From Flavobacteriales bacterium (GTDB lineage: Bacteria; Bacteroidota; Bacteroidia; Flavobacteriales_D; Crocinitomicaceae), in NCBI GenBank assembly GCA_947462255.1, contig CANHOA010000013.1, positions 1 through 64,000 on the forward strand: a stretch of 64,000 nt of DNA, written 5' to 3'. Shown here one piece after another: positions 37,923-47,743 of this stretch. The notes beneath the pieces are model-generated. The model saw only the letters and a program-made list of their open reading frames with translations, did not search any database and was not told the origin of the DNA. A program made the position numbers and the translations under genes. Each line of letters begins with the position of its first letter. Positions within the stretch are counted from its first letter, which is position 1.

Positions 37923-39278
37923 TTATTCGTTTTGGATTTTTGGGTTTGACGTGCCTGTTATAACGAATAATTGGGAGCGTTTTTTATTTGATGGATTAAT
38001 ACTAGTAAACTTCTTTTCCTCAATATTTTGCCCTTTATCGTTTGTAGTAAGATCAAAAGAGGCATTCTTTGTTAATTCAAATTTCTGAGAAGAATTCGAT
38101 TGCTCGAACACTTTGCCAGTTTCATCCATTAATAAATAATAAATTTCGTTTGTATTTCTTTCTTGTACGCTTATTTTCTTTGTTTCTCCTGCTTGAACAA
38201 AAAACCAGCCTTTTGAGCGTTTTCCTTGCGACGTATTCATGCCAAGAGCCACATAGAGGTTATTTTTGCTATTATTGCTTAATTCTACAATCGACGTTTT
38301 ATAGCTTGTCTTTTTTGTATACACCTTTGAAACGTCAGGTGCCATAAAATAAGCACATTTCAAAATGTCTAAGTCAGAATAACGAAGCCAACAGAAACCA
38401 CTTTTTCCCCAGTTTTTCCCCCAACTATTTACGATTTTGAAGGCACCTCCTCCCATATTGTCATCATATCCCACGATACAAAGTGCATGCCCCCCAGCTC
38501 GATATTTGTTGTTTCTAAAATTTTCAATTTTGATAATGCCATTTGAATCTAAGAATTTGGAATTTAAACTATTGCCTTTTCCTCCAGCAAATACCTCCAA
38601 ACCAATTATAACTGGGCAGTTATTTGTTAGCGCCATTTTCATTTGTAAGGCATTATTTTGTTGTATACGCTGAAAATCACTGAGGCAATCTTTATATTTT
38701 TTGGTACTTGCATCAACACAGCAATTCGGTTTATCGTATTGTTTTAAATAGGGACACCCTTTATTTACTAAAAGACTTAGGCATTCATCAATCCAGGCGC
38801 CATTTTCACAAGGATTCGAATTATTTTGATAAGAAAATCGGTTAAAAACGCTTAATGGTGAAAACGCTGGATAGTTTTTGTCATGTTCAATTCTTTTCAC
38901 AATGGTAAGGCCATAATAGCTTGTTGCCCAGCCTACACAAGATCCAACATCACCTTGATCACCAATTTCAGGTAAGTATTGTTCCAAGGAATAACTACTT
39001 AGTATAGTATTTTTTCCGCCCCCTCCTTCATTAAAATTGCTAGCAACTCCTATATCATCAATACCACCACCAATTTTAAATTTAAATATATGTTCTTTTG
39101 AAAGCTTCTCATCGTCGAAAATACAACCGGTACCTATAAGATTTGCTTGCTTAGCGAATGGTAATTTCGATAAGGAATTTGAGGCAACATTGGTATTGAA
39201 TTTTATCATTATAAAGCTAATCAATATAATTGCACTTAAAAACAGTAAACTTTTGAATAATGTTAATTTAGTTTTCAT
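37923..39278 (-). CDS. papain-like (C1A) cysteine protease, membrane-anchored or secreted
   Basis: The 451-residue protein starts with a hydrophobic signal or anchor (about 8-26). The papain fold covers about 98-310: Gln108 (oxyanion) and nucleophile Cys114 in DQGDVGSCVGWAT, His264 in AGGHALCIVGYDD, and Asn284 in KIVNSWGKNWG. Several extra Cys between 157 and 198 may form disulfides. The C-terminal 130 residues form an unrecognised, probably beta-rich domain with LYVALGMNTSQGKR and SKGWFFVQAGETKKISV, like DUF1036-type jelly-roll modules. There is no T9SS tail. It is divergent from the WG-repeat gene, 77 bases away. All four catalytic residues are in place, so it should be active. Confidence 0.92.
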   Translation of the reverse strand: MKTKLTLFKSLLFLSAIILISFIMIKFNTNVASNSLSKLPFAKQANLIGTGCIFDDEKLSKEHIFKFKIGGGIDDIGVASNFNEGGGGKNTILSSYSLEQYLPEIGDQGDVGSCVGWATSYYGLTIVKRIEHDKNYPAFSPLSVFNRFSYQNNSNPCENGAWIDECLSLLVNKGCPYLKQYDKPNCCVDASTKKYKDCLSDFQRIQQNNALQMKMALTNNCPVIIGLEVFAGGKGNSLNSKFLDSNGIIKIENFRNNKYRAGGHALCIVGYDDNMGGGAFKIVNSWGKNWGKSGFCWLRYSDLDILKCAYFMAPDVSKVYTKKTSYKTSIVELSNNSKNNLYVALGMNTSQGKRSKGWFFVQAGETKKISVQERNTNEIYYLLMDETGKVFEQSNSSQKFELTKNASFDLTTNDKGQNIEEKKFTSINPSNKKRSQLFVITGTSNPKIQNE

Positions 39279-39355
39279 TTTCTTAAAGGATTTTAAAGTT
39301 GTTATTTAAAGTTACACTATCTTTACTTATAATCGTAACAATTAAACTCTAATTT

Positions 39356-42076
39356 ATGAAAAGATTACACTTTTATTTTATAATAACATTTACCACTATC
39401 AATTTTTTAAGCGTTTACGCTCAAAATGCTATCCAAAATGTAGATTATTTTCTAACGGATAAATCGGGCAAGAAAATTTCAGCCGTATTCTCCTCATTAA
39501 GTGATTTTGACAAATCGGGCAATGCCATATTTAGTATTGGTGGAAATTCTCACAATAATATGTATGATAAAATTATAGGCGCTAAATATGGAATTATTAA
39601 TAAAACAGGTAAAATAGTTCTTCCTTCAATATATGATGGTTTGGAAAAACTGGTCTATGATAATGATTCCTTATATGTTTTTACTAATGGAGAAAATCGG
39701 GGTTTAATGAACTTATTAGGAAGTGTAATGATTCCTGAACAAGAATGCTCTTCGGTTTCTCAACTATATAACAGCAACCCAATAGCTATTAAAGTTGAAT
39801 TCTCTAATTATGATTGCCGGATCTATACCATTGATGGCAAGCCAATGACTCCAGTTATGCAGGGATTTGATGAAGAAACCAGTGGATATATTTTTCAATC
39901 TGGAGCTTATAAAGGTTTTATGGATAAAAACTATAAAGTCATTTTTCCTGCAAAGTATTCTTCTTTAGAGTTGCTTCAGGATGGAAGTTTTTTAGTTACT
40001 GATATGCGCAACAGATCTTATGTAATGGATTTAAGTGGTAAAACACTTACTCTTACTAAGTATGATGAAATGACGGCATTAACAAGTTCTGTAGATTATG
40101 AGAGAGTGTTGGGCTATATTGTAAATAGTAAAGGGAAATATGGCTTCATAGATGCTAATTTAAAGAGTGTTATACCAGTAAAATACAAGTCATTAGAAGA
40201 TATTGGCTTTGGCTGTGATGACTTTATTTTTTCTTGCGGTTTGAAGGAGAATGAAGTATATATTTTGAATTCAAAAGGTCAGCAGCTAAGTAAAAAGAGC
40301 TTTAAAAGCGTTAATCAAAGCATTCTTTTTGATAAGTATTTAATTGTTGAAAAAGCATCAAAAGAGAAGCCTAAGAAAAAGAAAAAGAAAAAGAAAAAGA
40401 ATGATTCAGATGTCGAATTTGATTCTTTTTCATACGAACCAACGTATTATAATCTTGTCGACTTGTCTGGTAACCTTGTTATCCCTACTGATTTTGAAGA
40501 TTACACAACTGTATATGATGAGTTGCCATTTTCTTTATTTCTACTCAAGAATAAAGTCACTTGGGTTGGATATTCTAACGAATTAAAGCCAATACTTGTT
40601 AGCCCAGCAGGTTCTACGGAGAAATTCACTTACATTGAAAATTTATCTGATGATTTATATATCGTTCAAATTGGTGGAAAAGACGAAGGCTGGGGTAAGC
40701 CTGATGGTGGTGTTTTTGGATTGTTTCGAGGAAATGGGACACAAATTTTACCCATAATTTATGAAGATATCACTTCAACAGGCTACGGGGATGATTTGAT
40801 GTTGATAGTTAAGCAAGCTGGGAAATATGGTTTGTATGCTAAGGATGGCAAAATGTTGGTAGATCATATTTACTATAGCATTGAGTGTGATGGTTATGAT
40901 TGCATTGTTAAAGATTATATCGAACGTTTATCTATGGAAAAAGTAGGTTTATTGAATGCTTTAACTGGAAAAGAAGTTATACCTGCTAAATATAATCAAC
41001 TTGAAAAAATGTATTATTCAGATTTTTATGCATTTTCCGAAAACAATAAATTTGGTATAATGTCATCAAATGGTTCAGTCGTTCTTAAGCCAAAATACGC
41101 CTACATTAAAAGTGTCAACCTATATGAGAATGACCAATTTTTCTTAGCAAATGTATACGGTAGTATCACTGCGGATCCTTATGGTTATGGCACTGAGGTA
41201 GAGGGTGGTAATTGGGGGGTCATTTCAATTAAAGGAGATACATTGGTACCATTTAAATATAAGGAAATTGAATTTGTTAATGATTCAATTATGAATGTTG
41301 TCGATTTGGAAGGGAACGCATTTCTGATGGCATATCCTTCGATGAAAATAATAATTAACAAGGAAGCTAATTATATTGGTTCAATTTCTTACGATTATTT
41401 AAATCCAATATATCTTGTTGGAAAAGATGTTATCATAAATGAGTATGATGACAGATCAGGTGGAATATATGGATTAGTGGATTTGAAAGGCAATGTTATT
41501 TGTGATTTTAAATATTCTGAAATAATAGAAGAAAGCAATTTCTTTATTTGTAACTACATAGAATTTGACGGATTCGATTTATTGGATAATAAAGGGAATA
41601 TTCTTCAAGAAAAAGTTAATTATGTTCAAAAATTAAATGACTCACTCTTTATTATTAGTAAATCTGAAGCTGTTTATTTATACAATGTTCGCTCTAAATC
41701 AATCAATGATTTAGGAGGTGCCGTACAATACAGCGCGCCTGATTATTTTTATAATACAGCATTTATTGGTGTAAAAATGAAGAATGAAAAATGGGGAGTG
41801 ATTAATGCCAACGGTGATTGGATAATTAATGCGGAATATTGTAATGTTACTGGAAGCGATCAACAATTTATTATTGCTGCAGTTTGTGCTGGCACCGCTT
41901 ATAAATATGGGGTAATTGATTCAGAAAACAATATTTTAATACCATTTGAATATGATTCAATAGAAGAAGATTATGATTCAAAATACAGTTGCGTAAAAGG
42001 AGAAACCCTTTATACAATAAATTTGATGAATGAAATTCTCAAAAAAGAGGATGCTACAGATGAAAATTTAAGGTAA
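39356..42076 (+). CDS. long WG-repeat protein with poly-lysine insert
   Basis: The 906-residue protein has a signal peptide (about 1-22). It then has some twelve WG-type repeats of the form (K)(Y/W)G(hydrophobic)(I/L)(D/N)xxG(K/N)xxIPxxYxxI, for example KYGIINKTGKIVLPSIYDGL, KYGFIDANLKSVIPVKYKSL and KWGVINANGDWIINAEYCNV. WG repeats are thought to form beta-rich binding surfaces; no catalytic motif is visible. A run of nine Lys (residues 340-348) encoded by a six-base microsatellite interrupts the repeats. It lies divergent to the papain-like protease. Function unknown; it is probably exported to the periplasm or surface. Confidence 0.85.
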   Translation: MKRLHFYFIITFTTINFLSVYAQNAIQNVDYFLTDKSGKKISAVFSSLSDFDKSGNAIFSIGGNSHNNMYDKIIGAKYGIINKTGKIVLPSIYDGLEKLVYDNDSLYVFTNGENRGLMNLLGSVMIPEQECSSVSQLYNSNPIAIKVEFSNYDCRIYTIDGKPMTPVMQGFDEETSGYIFQSGAYKGFMDKNYKVIFPAKYSSLELLQDGSFLVTDMRNRSYVMDLSGKTLTLTKYDEMTALTSSVDYERVLGYIVNSKGKYGFIDANLKSVIPVKYKSLEDIGFGCDDFIFSCGLKENEVYILNSKGQQLSKKSFKSVNQSILFDKYLIVEKASKEKPKKKKKKKKKNDSDVEFDSFSYEPTYYNLVDLSGNLVIPTDFEDYTTVYDELPFSLFLLKNKVTWVGYSNELKPILVSPAGSTEKFTYIENLSDDLYIVQIGGKDEGWGKPDGGVFGLFRGNGTQILPIIYEDITSTGYGDDLMLIVKQAGKYGLYAKDGKMLVDHIYYSIECDGYDCIVKDYIERLSMEKVGLLNALTGKEVIPAKYNQLEKMYYSDFYAFSENNKFGIMSSNGSVVLKPKYAYIKSVNLYENDQFFLANVYGSITADPYGYGTEVEGGNWGVISIKGDTLVPFKYKEIEFVNDSIMNVVDLEGNAFLMAYPSMKIIINKEANYIGSISYDYLNPIYLVGKDVIINEYDDRSGGIYGLVDLKGNVICDFKYSEIIEESNFFICNYIEFDGFDLLDNKGNILQEKVNYVQKLNDSLFIISKSEAVYLYNVRSKSINDLGGAVQYSAPDYFYNTAFIGVKMKNEKWGVINANGDWIINAEYCNVTGSDQQFIIAAVCAGTAYKYGVIDSENNILIPFEYDSIEEDYDSKYSCVKGETLYTINLMNEILKKEDATDENLR
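40373..40401 (+). repeat. AAGAAA hexanucleotide microsatellite inside the WG-repeat gene
   Basis: G residues at 40375, 40381, 40387, 40393 and 40399 in an otherwise pure A tract give a period of six, encoding about nine lysines. Slippage by one unit would add or remove two lysines without shifting the frame. Slippage within the A-runs would shift it. Confidence 0.9.
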
Positions 42077-42231
42077 ATAAAACCGAAATAAACAGTAAGA
42101 TAAGCAGTAAATTTTTATTGAAATTGTGCTTGATTCTGCATTGTTAAAAACAGTTTCTATTTTCATGCTGGTTGATTGAAAGGATGTGGCATTTTCCTAG
42201 CATGTAAAAGTCACAGCCATATCCTAACGAT

Positions 42232-44406
42232 CTAATGAATCAGCATGATTTTAATGGTTTTCTGCCCGTTCTTCAGTAAATAAAGTCCTGCGGGATAGTC
42301 CATGCGCAACTGTGACATGGATGCTGGTATAGACCGAATTAAATTGCCTTGTAAATCTACTAAATCAAATGGCTTAGCTGGCAAATGCAAGTATTCGCCA
42401 CACCTTAAAACCGTTGGATATACCTCATATGAATCCAATGCTGTTTGTAGTCCTGCTCCTGAGCCAAAGTTGCAATCAGACACGGCAGAACCACATCCGT
42501 TGGTAGCCACCACAGCGTATTCTCCTCCTGCCATAGCCGTGAAAACTGAATCCGTTTCGCCAAAGATAGGCTGTAAATTAGGACAGGTCAGCCATTGATA
42601 GCTTACACCACTTTGAATGGAGGAAGGGGAAACCATGAACTGATTGCCATTAGAAACACTCACTATGGGAACTACTGGCGAAATCTCTATTGTTAGATTT
42701 AAGTTTGCCAAAGAATCGCAGCCCCCAACACTCGTCAGCATGTCGCTGTAAGCCCCACTTGATGTGTAGGTATTCCCATTCCAAATGAACGAGTCGCAAG
42801 CAGTTTGATTAATTGTGGAGGATAGGGTATTGGAAACAGTTATTAGAAAGGTATCGGCTACCCCAATACAAGTAACATAGTTAAAATATTGGGGCGTTAC
42901 TATGACCTGAGCACTGTTTGAATTTCCAGCTGTAATTTGAGGGACAAAGGAATTGATATTGCCTGTACCACTTACCGGGATCCCAATTGATGCTTGAGAA
43001 TTTGTCCATTCATAACTGGTTGCAACACCTGAGAAATTTATCGTACCCAATGTATCGCCGCTACAGATAGAGATGTCGGGAATGGCATTAACAAGTGGTT
43101 GTGGGTTTATGTAGTAGAAAATGGTGAATGGTGACCCATTACATGCTACTCCATTGCTAACAAATTGTGGGGTTGCAACAATTGTTGAGATAATTTGATT
43201 TGCACTAAGGTTAAAGGCGGTAAAAGATGGTAAACTTCCACTTCCAGAAGCACCCAAGCCAATACTTGTATTGGAGTTTGTCCAAATTACGTTATTTGCA
43301 GCAACAAATCCGTTTTGCCATACAACTGGAGTGGTAACTTCTCCGTGACAATAGTTCCAATCAAATTGATAAATCGTTGGGGTAGGATTAACCGAGATGC
43401 TAAATATAAGAGGGGTTCCAGAACACCCATTTAAGGTTGGGGTAACCACAATAGTTCCAGTTGTTAAAGTCGTGATGGTATTTGGTGTTTGAAAAGGAGC
43501 GATGTTTCCCGTTCCTGATGAAGGTAGACCAATACCTAAATTTGAATTCGTCCAAGTGTATGTTGCCCCTGGTGTTCCTGAAAAAGTAAATGCGGTAGTA
43601 AATAAACCATTGCAAAAAGAAGTATTTGGAATGCTATTGATGCTTGGGATACTATTTACAGTTACCACGCTGTTAGAGGTTGAACTCACGCCATTTTGAG
43701 TTGCTGTGCAGGTATAAGTTGTCGTTGTACTTGGATTTACAGTAATGCTTGCGGTGGTTTGTCCCCCAGGGCTCCATAAATAGCTAACTCCAGCTGGCGA
43801 ATTAGCTGTTAGGGTAACCGAAGTTCCCGCGCAAATTGATGTGCTGGCAGGAGAAATACTTAAAGGGGGCGGGGCTTGTAACAACGAGAATGTCGCATTG
43901 ACGATGCCGCGGTTTACATTTCCATGGTAAGCATAGCTGAATGAATTCGTATTTCCTCTAGCCCATATCAGCGATAGAGTTCCCGTTCCTGCTGTGAAGA
44001 TATAATCGTTAGCATCTCCTGTATTCAAAGCGCGCGTAGCTATGATGGTTCTTACTCCCGCCGTTACTTGATCTGATGTGATCGTCCAGTTTTGTTGGGC
44101 ATCCGTTGCTGGGGCATTGTAGCCAGTTAAATTGGCATCGAAATTTGGCAATAAACCCGAAGCGTGAACACCTACCACATCAGTGCCTGCTGCCATTGAT
44201 GAGGCGCCAAATCCGAGGGCAAACCATCGTCCTGATGGACCGGTTAAAGTCATGGTTACATTGGTGTTAACATCAAGTTTGACAGACATGCTTAGGCCTG
44301 CTGTTGACGATAAATTAACAACGCCAGTGGTGTACGTCTGCGAAAAAGACCATTGAGAAAATAAAAGTAGAATGAAGAGTAGTGATTTATTTTTCATGAG
44401 ATTCAA
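42232..44406 (-). CDS. T9SS type-A surface protein with N-terminal DOMON-like domain
   Basis: The 724-residue protein has a signal peptide (about 1-22). An N-terminal domain (about 25-178) has the pattern of DOMON (heme- or sugar-binding) domains: VTMTLTGPSGRWFALGFGAS, GTDVVGVH, then ANDYIFTAGTGTLSLIWARG. After a Pro-rich linker come Ig-like and PKD-like segments, three of which share a W-T-N-S-(N/Q) ... G-(T/S)-G core. The C-terminal type-A sorting domain has YEVYPTVLRCGEYLHL and PAGLYLLKNGQKT. The DOMON call is by eye. It is co-directional with the ankyrin gene, whose 3' end overlaps its start by 20 bases. Confidence 0.82.
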   Translation of the reverse strand: MNLMKNKSLLFILLLFSQWSFSQTYTTGVVNLSSTAGLSMSVKLDVNTNVTMTLTGPSGRWFALGFGASSMAAGTDVVGVHASGLLPNFDANLTGYNAPATDAQQNWTITSDQVTAGVRTIIATRALNTGDANDYIFTAGTGTLSLIWARGNTNSFSYAYHGNVNRGIVNATFSLLQAPPPLSISPASTSICAGTSVTLTANSPAGVSYLWSPGGQTTASITVNPSTTTTYTCTATQNGVSSTSNSVVTVNSIPSINSIPNTSFCNGLFTTAFTFSGTPGATYTWTNSNLGIGLPSSGTGNIAPFQTPNTITTLTTGTIVVTPTLNGCSGTPLIFSISVNPTPTIYQFDWNYCHGEVTTPVVWQNGFVAANNVIWTNSNTSIGLGASGSGSLPSFTAFNLSANQIISTIVATPQFVSNGVACNGSPFTIFYYINPQPLVNAIPDISICSGDTLGTINFSGVATSYEWTNSQASIGIPVSGTGNINSFVPQITAGNSNSAQVIVTPQYFNYVTCIGVADTFLITVSNTLSSTINQTACDSFIWNGNTYTSSGAYSDMLTSVGGCDSLANLNLTIEISPVVPIVSVSNGNQFMVSPSSIQSGVSYQWLTCPNLQPIFGETDSVFTAMAGGEYAVVATNGCGSAVSDCNFGSGAGLQTALDSYEVYPTVLRCGEYLHLPAKPFDLVDLQGNLIRSIPASMSQLRMDYPAGLYLLKNGQKTIKIMLIH

Positions 44407-44920
44407 AAAGTTTAGTTAATTGTGCGTCTTTATAAAATAATAGCAAATCCTTCAGGTTTTGCCCTTGTGAATTCATATTATCTGTTTTGGCGCCAGAATC
44501 CATCAGTAAAGAAATAATCGAATAGCGTCTCAAACTCATAGCAAAGTTCAAAGGAGTCCCAAATTGACTAAATTGACACGTATCATTTGGGGAATATCCT
44601 TTTTCCAAAACGTATTCTAATAGCGCTGAGTTATCTTTATAAATCATTCCATAAATAGCAGTTCCCTCAGGGGAACAATATCCAATATCGGCTCCCTTAT
44701 CAATTAATAATTTTGCAACCGCATTGTTTCCTCGATACGAGGCCAAAAGAAATGGTGTCATGCCTTGTTCCGAAACTATATTCAAATCACTTGGGACTTT
44801 TTTAAGGTGTTCCTCCATTAATGTTACCGTTCCTGTTCTTGCAAGGTCATGTATGGATTGTGACCACGTGATTTGACGCGTTATAAAAATTGAAACTGCA
44901 ATAAATACAATTGATTTCAT
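44387..44920 (-). CDS. exported ankyrin-repeat protein
   Basis: The 177-residue protein has an N-terminal signal peptide (about 1-20) and about four ankyrin repeats, visible as GMTPFLLASYRGNNAVAKLL, then IDKGADIGYCS and FGTPLNFAMSLRRYSIISLL with DSGAKTD. Ankyrin repeats bind other proteins, so a partner is likely. Its last 20 bases overlap the start of the DOMON-domain protein gene, so the two are probably translated together. It is cytoplasm-facing only if the signal is not cleaved; I favour the periplasm. Confidence 0.85.
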   Translation of the reverse strand: MKSIVFIAVSIFITRQITWSQSIHDLARTGTVTLMEEHLKKVPSDLNIVSEQGMTPFLLASYRGNNAVAKLLIDKGADIGYCSPEGTAIYGMIYKDNSALLEYVLEKGYSPNDTCQFSQFGTPLNFAMSLRRYSIISLLMDSGAKTDNMNSQGQNLKDLLLFYKDAQLTKLFESHEK

Positions 44921-45080
44921 AGTTGGTAAAAAATGCTAATTTTTAACAAAACATCACTTTAAAGGGCAAAAATACAACAATCCGTAAATCCCTCCTTCCA
45001 TTCTTTTTGGCTGTTGCAAAGGAATATAATTCACGAATATTCGAACTCCCTTTCAAAAGTAGGAATAAATATATTATGAC

Positions 45081-45088
45081 TAAATTTG
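45081..45088 (+). promoter_or_regulatory. -7 promoter element (TAAATTTG) of the CotH-like gene
   Basis: TAAATTTG fits TAnnTTTG and lies 18 bases before ATG 45106, in the 185-base divergent gap with the ankyrin gene. Confidence 0.55.
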
Positions 45089-45105
45089 TTTAAACGTTTT
45101 AGCGT

Positions 45106-47730
45106 ATGAAACTTTTGAAATGTATAATCTTTGCTTGGGCTATTTGCTTTGTTCATGCTATTTCATTGGCTCAATGTGCTTCAGGTCAATGGCCAGTAGC
45201 GATCAACATTATTCCTGATACCTATCCTGGAGAAACAAGCTGGAGCTTGATTGCAAATAATATACAAGTCGCGACTGGAACTTCTAATTCTGCTAACGTT
45301 TGTTTGGATTCATCATCCTGTGTTCGTTTTGAAATTTACGATAGTTATGGTGATGGTATTTGCTGTGGATACGGAAACGGATCATATACCATTCTTTGGA
45401 ACGGAGTCCAAATGGCTACTGGTGGAGCATTTCAAACTATCGCTTCGCACTCCTTTAATTGTCCGCAGGGAAGTATCTGCGAGAATCCCTTGCCCACCAT
45501 ATTGGGTTCTATTGTGGCCCCGCAGGCGAATACTTATTATTCATTTATCCCGGATTCTACCGGAATCTATTCTATTAGTACCTGTAACCTAACAAGCTGT
45601 GATACGAAACTGTGGGTGTACGGTGATTGCGCCAACGTTGACTTTGCGGGAACTGGAGCAGGATATTTGTACTTCAACGATGATAATAATAATTGCGGTT
45701 TACAAGCGGATTTAGACGCTACCTTAACTGCTGGTGAGACCTACATAATTAGAGTTGGCTTAAATGGAAATAATCCCTGTTCTGGTGGTATTCCATTTGT
45801 GATTTCATACGATGGTCCGCTTTCCAGTGTGCTACCAATTATTAAACTCACTTCGCTGGGTAATCCCATCAATAATGACGTTAAAGTGCCGGTGCACATG
45901 GAAATTATTGACAATGGTCTAGGTCAGTTGAATTATGTTAATCAAACCAATTTTGCTTACGAAGGAGATATAATGACTGAACTTCAAGGGTTTACAGGTC
46001 CGATGTATCCAAAGAAAAACTATGATTTCGATTTGATTGATGTAAATGGATCTAAAATAGATACGACACTGTTGGGACTTCCTTCAGAAAACGATTGGTT
46101 ATTTAAAGCCGAGTACTTGGATAACTCCTTACTGATTAATACAGTTACCTACGAATTTGCTCGGCGCATGGGGCGTTATGCTCCTAGAACTAAATTGTGC
46201 GAAATCTTTTTAGATGGAACGTACATTGGGGTTTATACCTTAACCGAGAAAGTAAAGCGAGATAAAAATCGCCTAGATATCGCCAAATTGTCTGCTAACG
46301 ATTTAACAGGAAGTGATCTTACAGGCGGTTACATCATAGAAATGAACATCAACGGCGATCCTGGAAGTTGGAATTCTGTTTATGCCCCCATAAATAGTGC
46401 TACTACTTCTAACCCCGTTGAGTTTAAATACGTTTACCCCAAAGCTGATTCCATACCAACGGTGCAAGCTAATTATATTAAAACGTATGTGGATTCCTTC
46501 GAGAACGCCTTAAATGCCTCCAGTTTTATGAATGGTACGCTTGGTTATCGGAATTGGATTGATGTCAGTACGTTTATCGATTTTCTTATCGTTAACGAAT
46601 TCAGCATGAACTACGACAGTTATGGTCGCAGCACCTACATGTACAAGGAGAAAGATACCGATGGCGGTAAGTTGTGCATTGGTCCACCCTGGGATTATGA
46701 TCGCGCCATGGCGAGTGATCCGATTTCTGGCTGGGTATGGGAAAATACTCACCCATATTGGCCCTTTCCGTTTTGGTGGTCGAAGTTATATACGGATAGT
46801 ATTTATCGACACGAATTGGCTTGCCGATGGCTGACCTTGCGTCAGGATGAATTCAAAACGGCTAACTTCTTAGATTTTGTGGATAGTTTATCTGGGGTGC
46901 TTTTGCAAGGGCCGTCGGCTCGAAATTTTTCGGTGTGGCAAACTTTAGGGAACTCCACCTATTCCGATCAAATCACCAACATGAAAAACTTTTTGGAGGA
47001 TCGCTTAGCATGGATGGATTCGACCTTAGCACCTTTTGGTGCTGTTCTGCCAACCATATCGATTCCGGAAGACACCTTGGTTTGCATGAATACACTATAT
47101 GAAGCGCCCTACAATCCTGCTTATTCGTATAATTGGAAACCAGGACCCGAAACCCCAGCGATTGTGCTCGACTCTGCCGGTTTATACACACTAGAACTCA
47201 ATGATATGTATGGCTGCTTTGCATCATTTCCCATGCAAGTGGCTTTGTCCATACCCGATTCTACCTTCTTGCAAACCCACATTTCTGGGGATGTGAACTA
47301 CTCATTTTCCGGTTTAAATGGGCCAACTAGTCTGTATATCTGGGATTTTGGCGACCAAACTCTAACAGTTGAGGGAGAACAAGTCAACCATGTATATGCT
47401 TCACCGGGTAATTATACGGTAAACATGATTGTAACCGATTCCTTAGGATGTACTGCTGAGTCATCCAAGGTAATTAATGTTACAGAGGGAGAAATTCAAG
47501 TGAATATCATGCCCAATCCTTCAGTGAATAACCCAACAATAACACACAACCTGCCTCAGGATGAAGCATATACTTTTATGCTTTTTGATGCTACGGGAAG
47601 AAAGCTTATTGAACTGAGCCAACCTGCATCGCCATTTAGTATAGAAACGATTGGGCTTGCGCACGGAACCTATTGGTTGCAATGTGTTTATAAAGAGCAA
47701 AAAATCTCAAAAGGAATCATTAAACTTTAA
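45106..47730 (+). CDS. CotH-like kinase-fold protein with PKD domain and T9SS type-A tail
   Basis: The 874-residue protein has a signal peptide (about 1-22) and a Cys-rich domain (about 24-235, with DSYGDGICCGYGNGSY, a Ca-binding-like motif). A CotH domain (about 255-650) carries RTKLCEIFLDGTYIGVYTLT and GGYIIEMN, and GPPWDYDRAMASD at 526-538, like the metal-binding DFG-type region of the Bacillus CotH atypical kinase. A PKD-like domain (about 725-795; YIWDFGDQT) and a sorting domain (about 800-874; NIMPNPSVNNPTI ... IGLAHGTYWLQCVY) follow. Spore CotH phosphorylates coat proteins, so this could be a cell-surface kinase, but catalytic competence is inferred only. Confidence 0.88.
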   Translation: MKLLKCIIFAWAICFVHAISLAQCASGQWPVAINIIPDTYPGETSWSLIANNIQVATGTSNSANVCLDSSSCVRFEIYDSYGDGICCGYGNGSYTILWNGVQMATGGAFQTIASHSFNCPQGSICENPLPTILGSIVAPQANTYYSFIPDSTGIYSISTCNLTSCDTKLWVYGDCANVDFAGTGAGYLYFNDDNNNCGLQADLDATLTAGETYIIRVGLNGNNPCSGGIPFVISYDGPLSSVLPIIKLTSLGNPINNDVKVPVHMEIIDNGLGQLNYVNQTNFAYEGDIMTELQGFTGPMYPKKNYDFDLIDVNGSKIDTTLLGLPSENDWLFKAEYLDNSLLINTVTYEFARRMGRYAPRTKLCEIFLDGTYIGVYTLTEKVKRDKNRLDIAKLSANDLTGSDLTGGYIIEMNINGDPGSWNSVYAPINSATTSNPVEFKYVYPKADSIPTVQANYIKTYVDSFENALNASSFMNGTLGYRNWIDVSTFIDFLIVNEFSMNYDSYGRSTYMYKEKDTDGGKLCIGPPWDYDRAMASDPISGWVWENTHPYWPFPFWWSKLYTDSIYRHELACRWLTLRQDEFKTANFLDFVDSLSGVLLQGPSARNFSVWQTLGNSTYSDQITNMKNFLEDRLAWMDSTLAPFGAVLPTISIPEDTLVCMNTLYEAPYNPAYSYNWKPGPETPAIVLDSAGLYTLELNDMYGCFASFPMQVALSIPDSTFLQTHISGDVNYSFSGLNGPTSLYIWDFGDQTLTVEGEQVNHVYASPGNYTVNMIVTDSLGCTAESSKVINVTEGEIQVNIMPNPSVNNPTITHNLPQDEAYTFMLFDATGRKLIELSQPASPFSIETIGLAHGTYWLQCVYKEQKISKGIIKL

Positions 47731-47743
47731 AGCAAGTATATTT

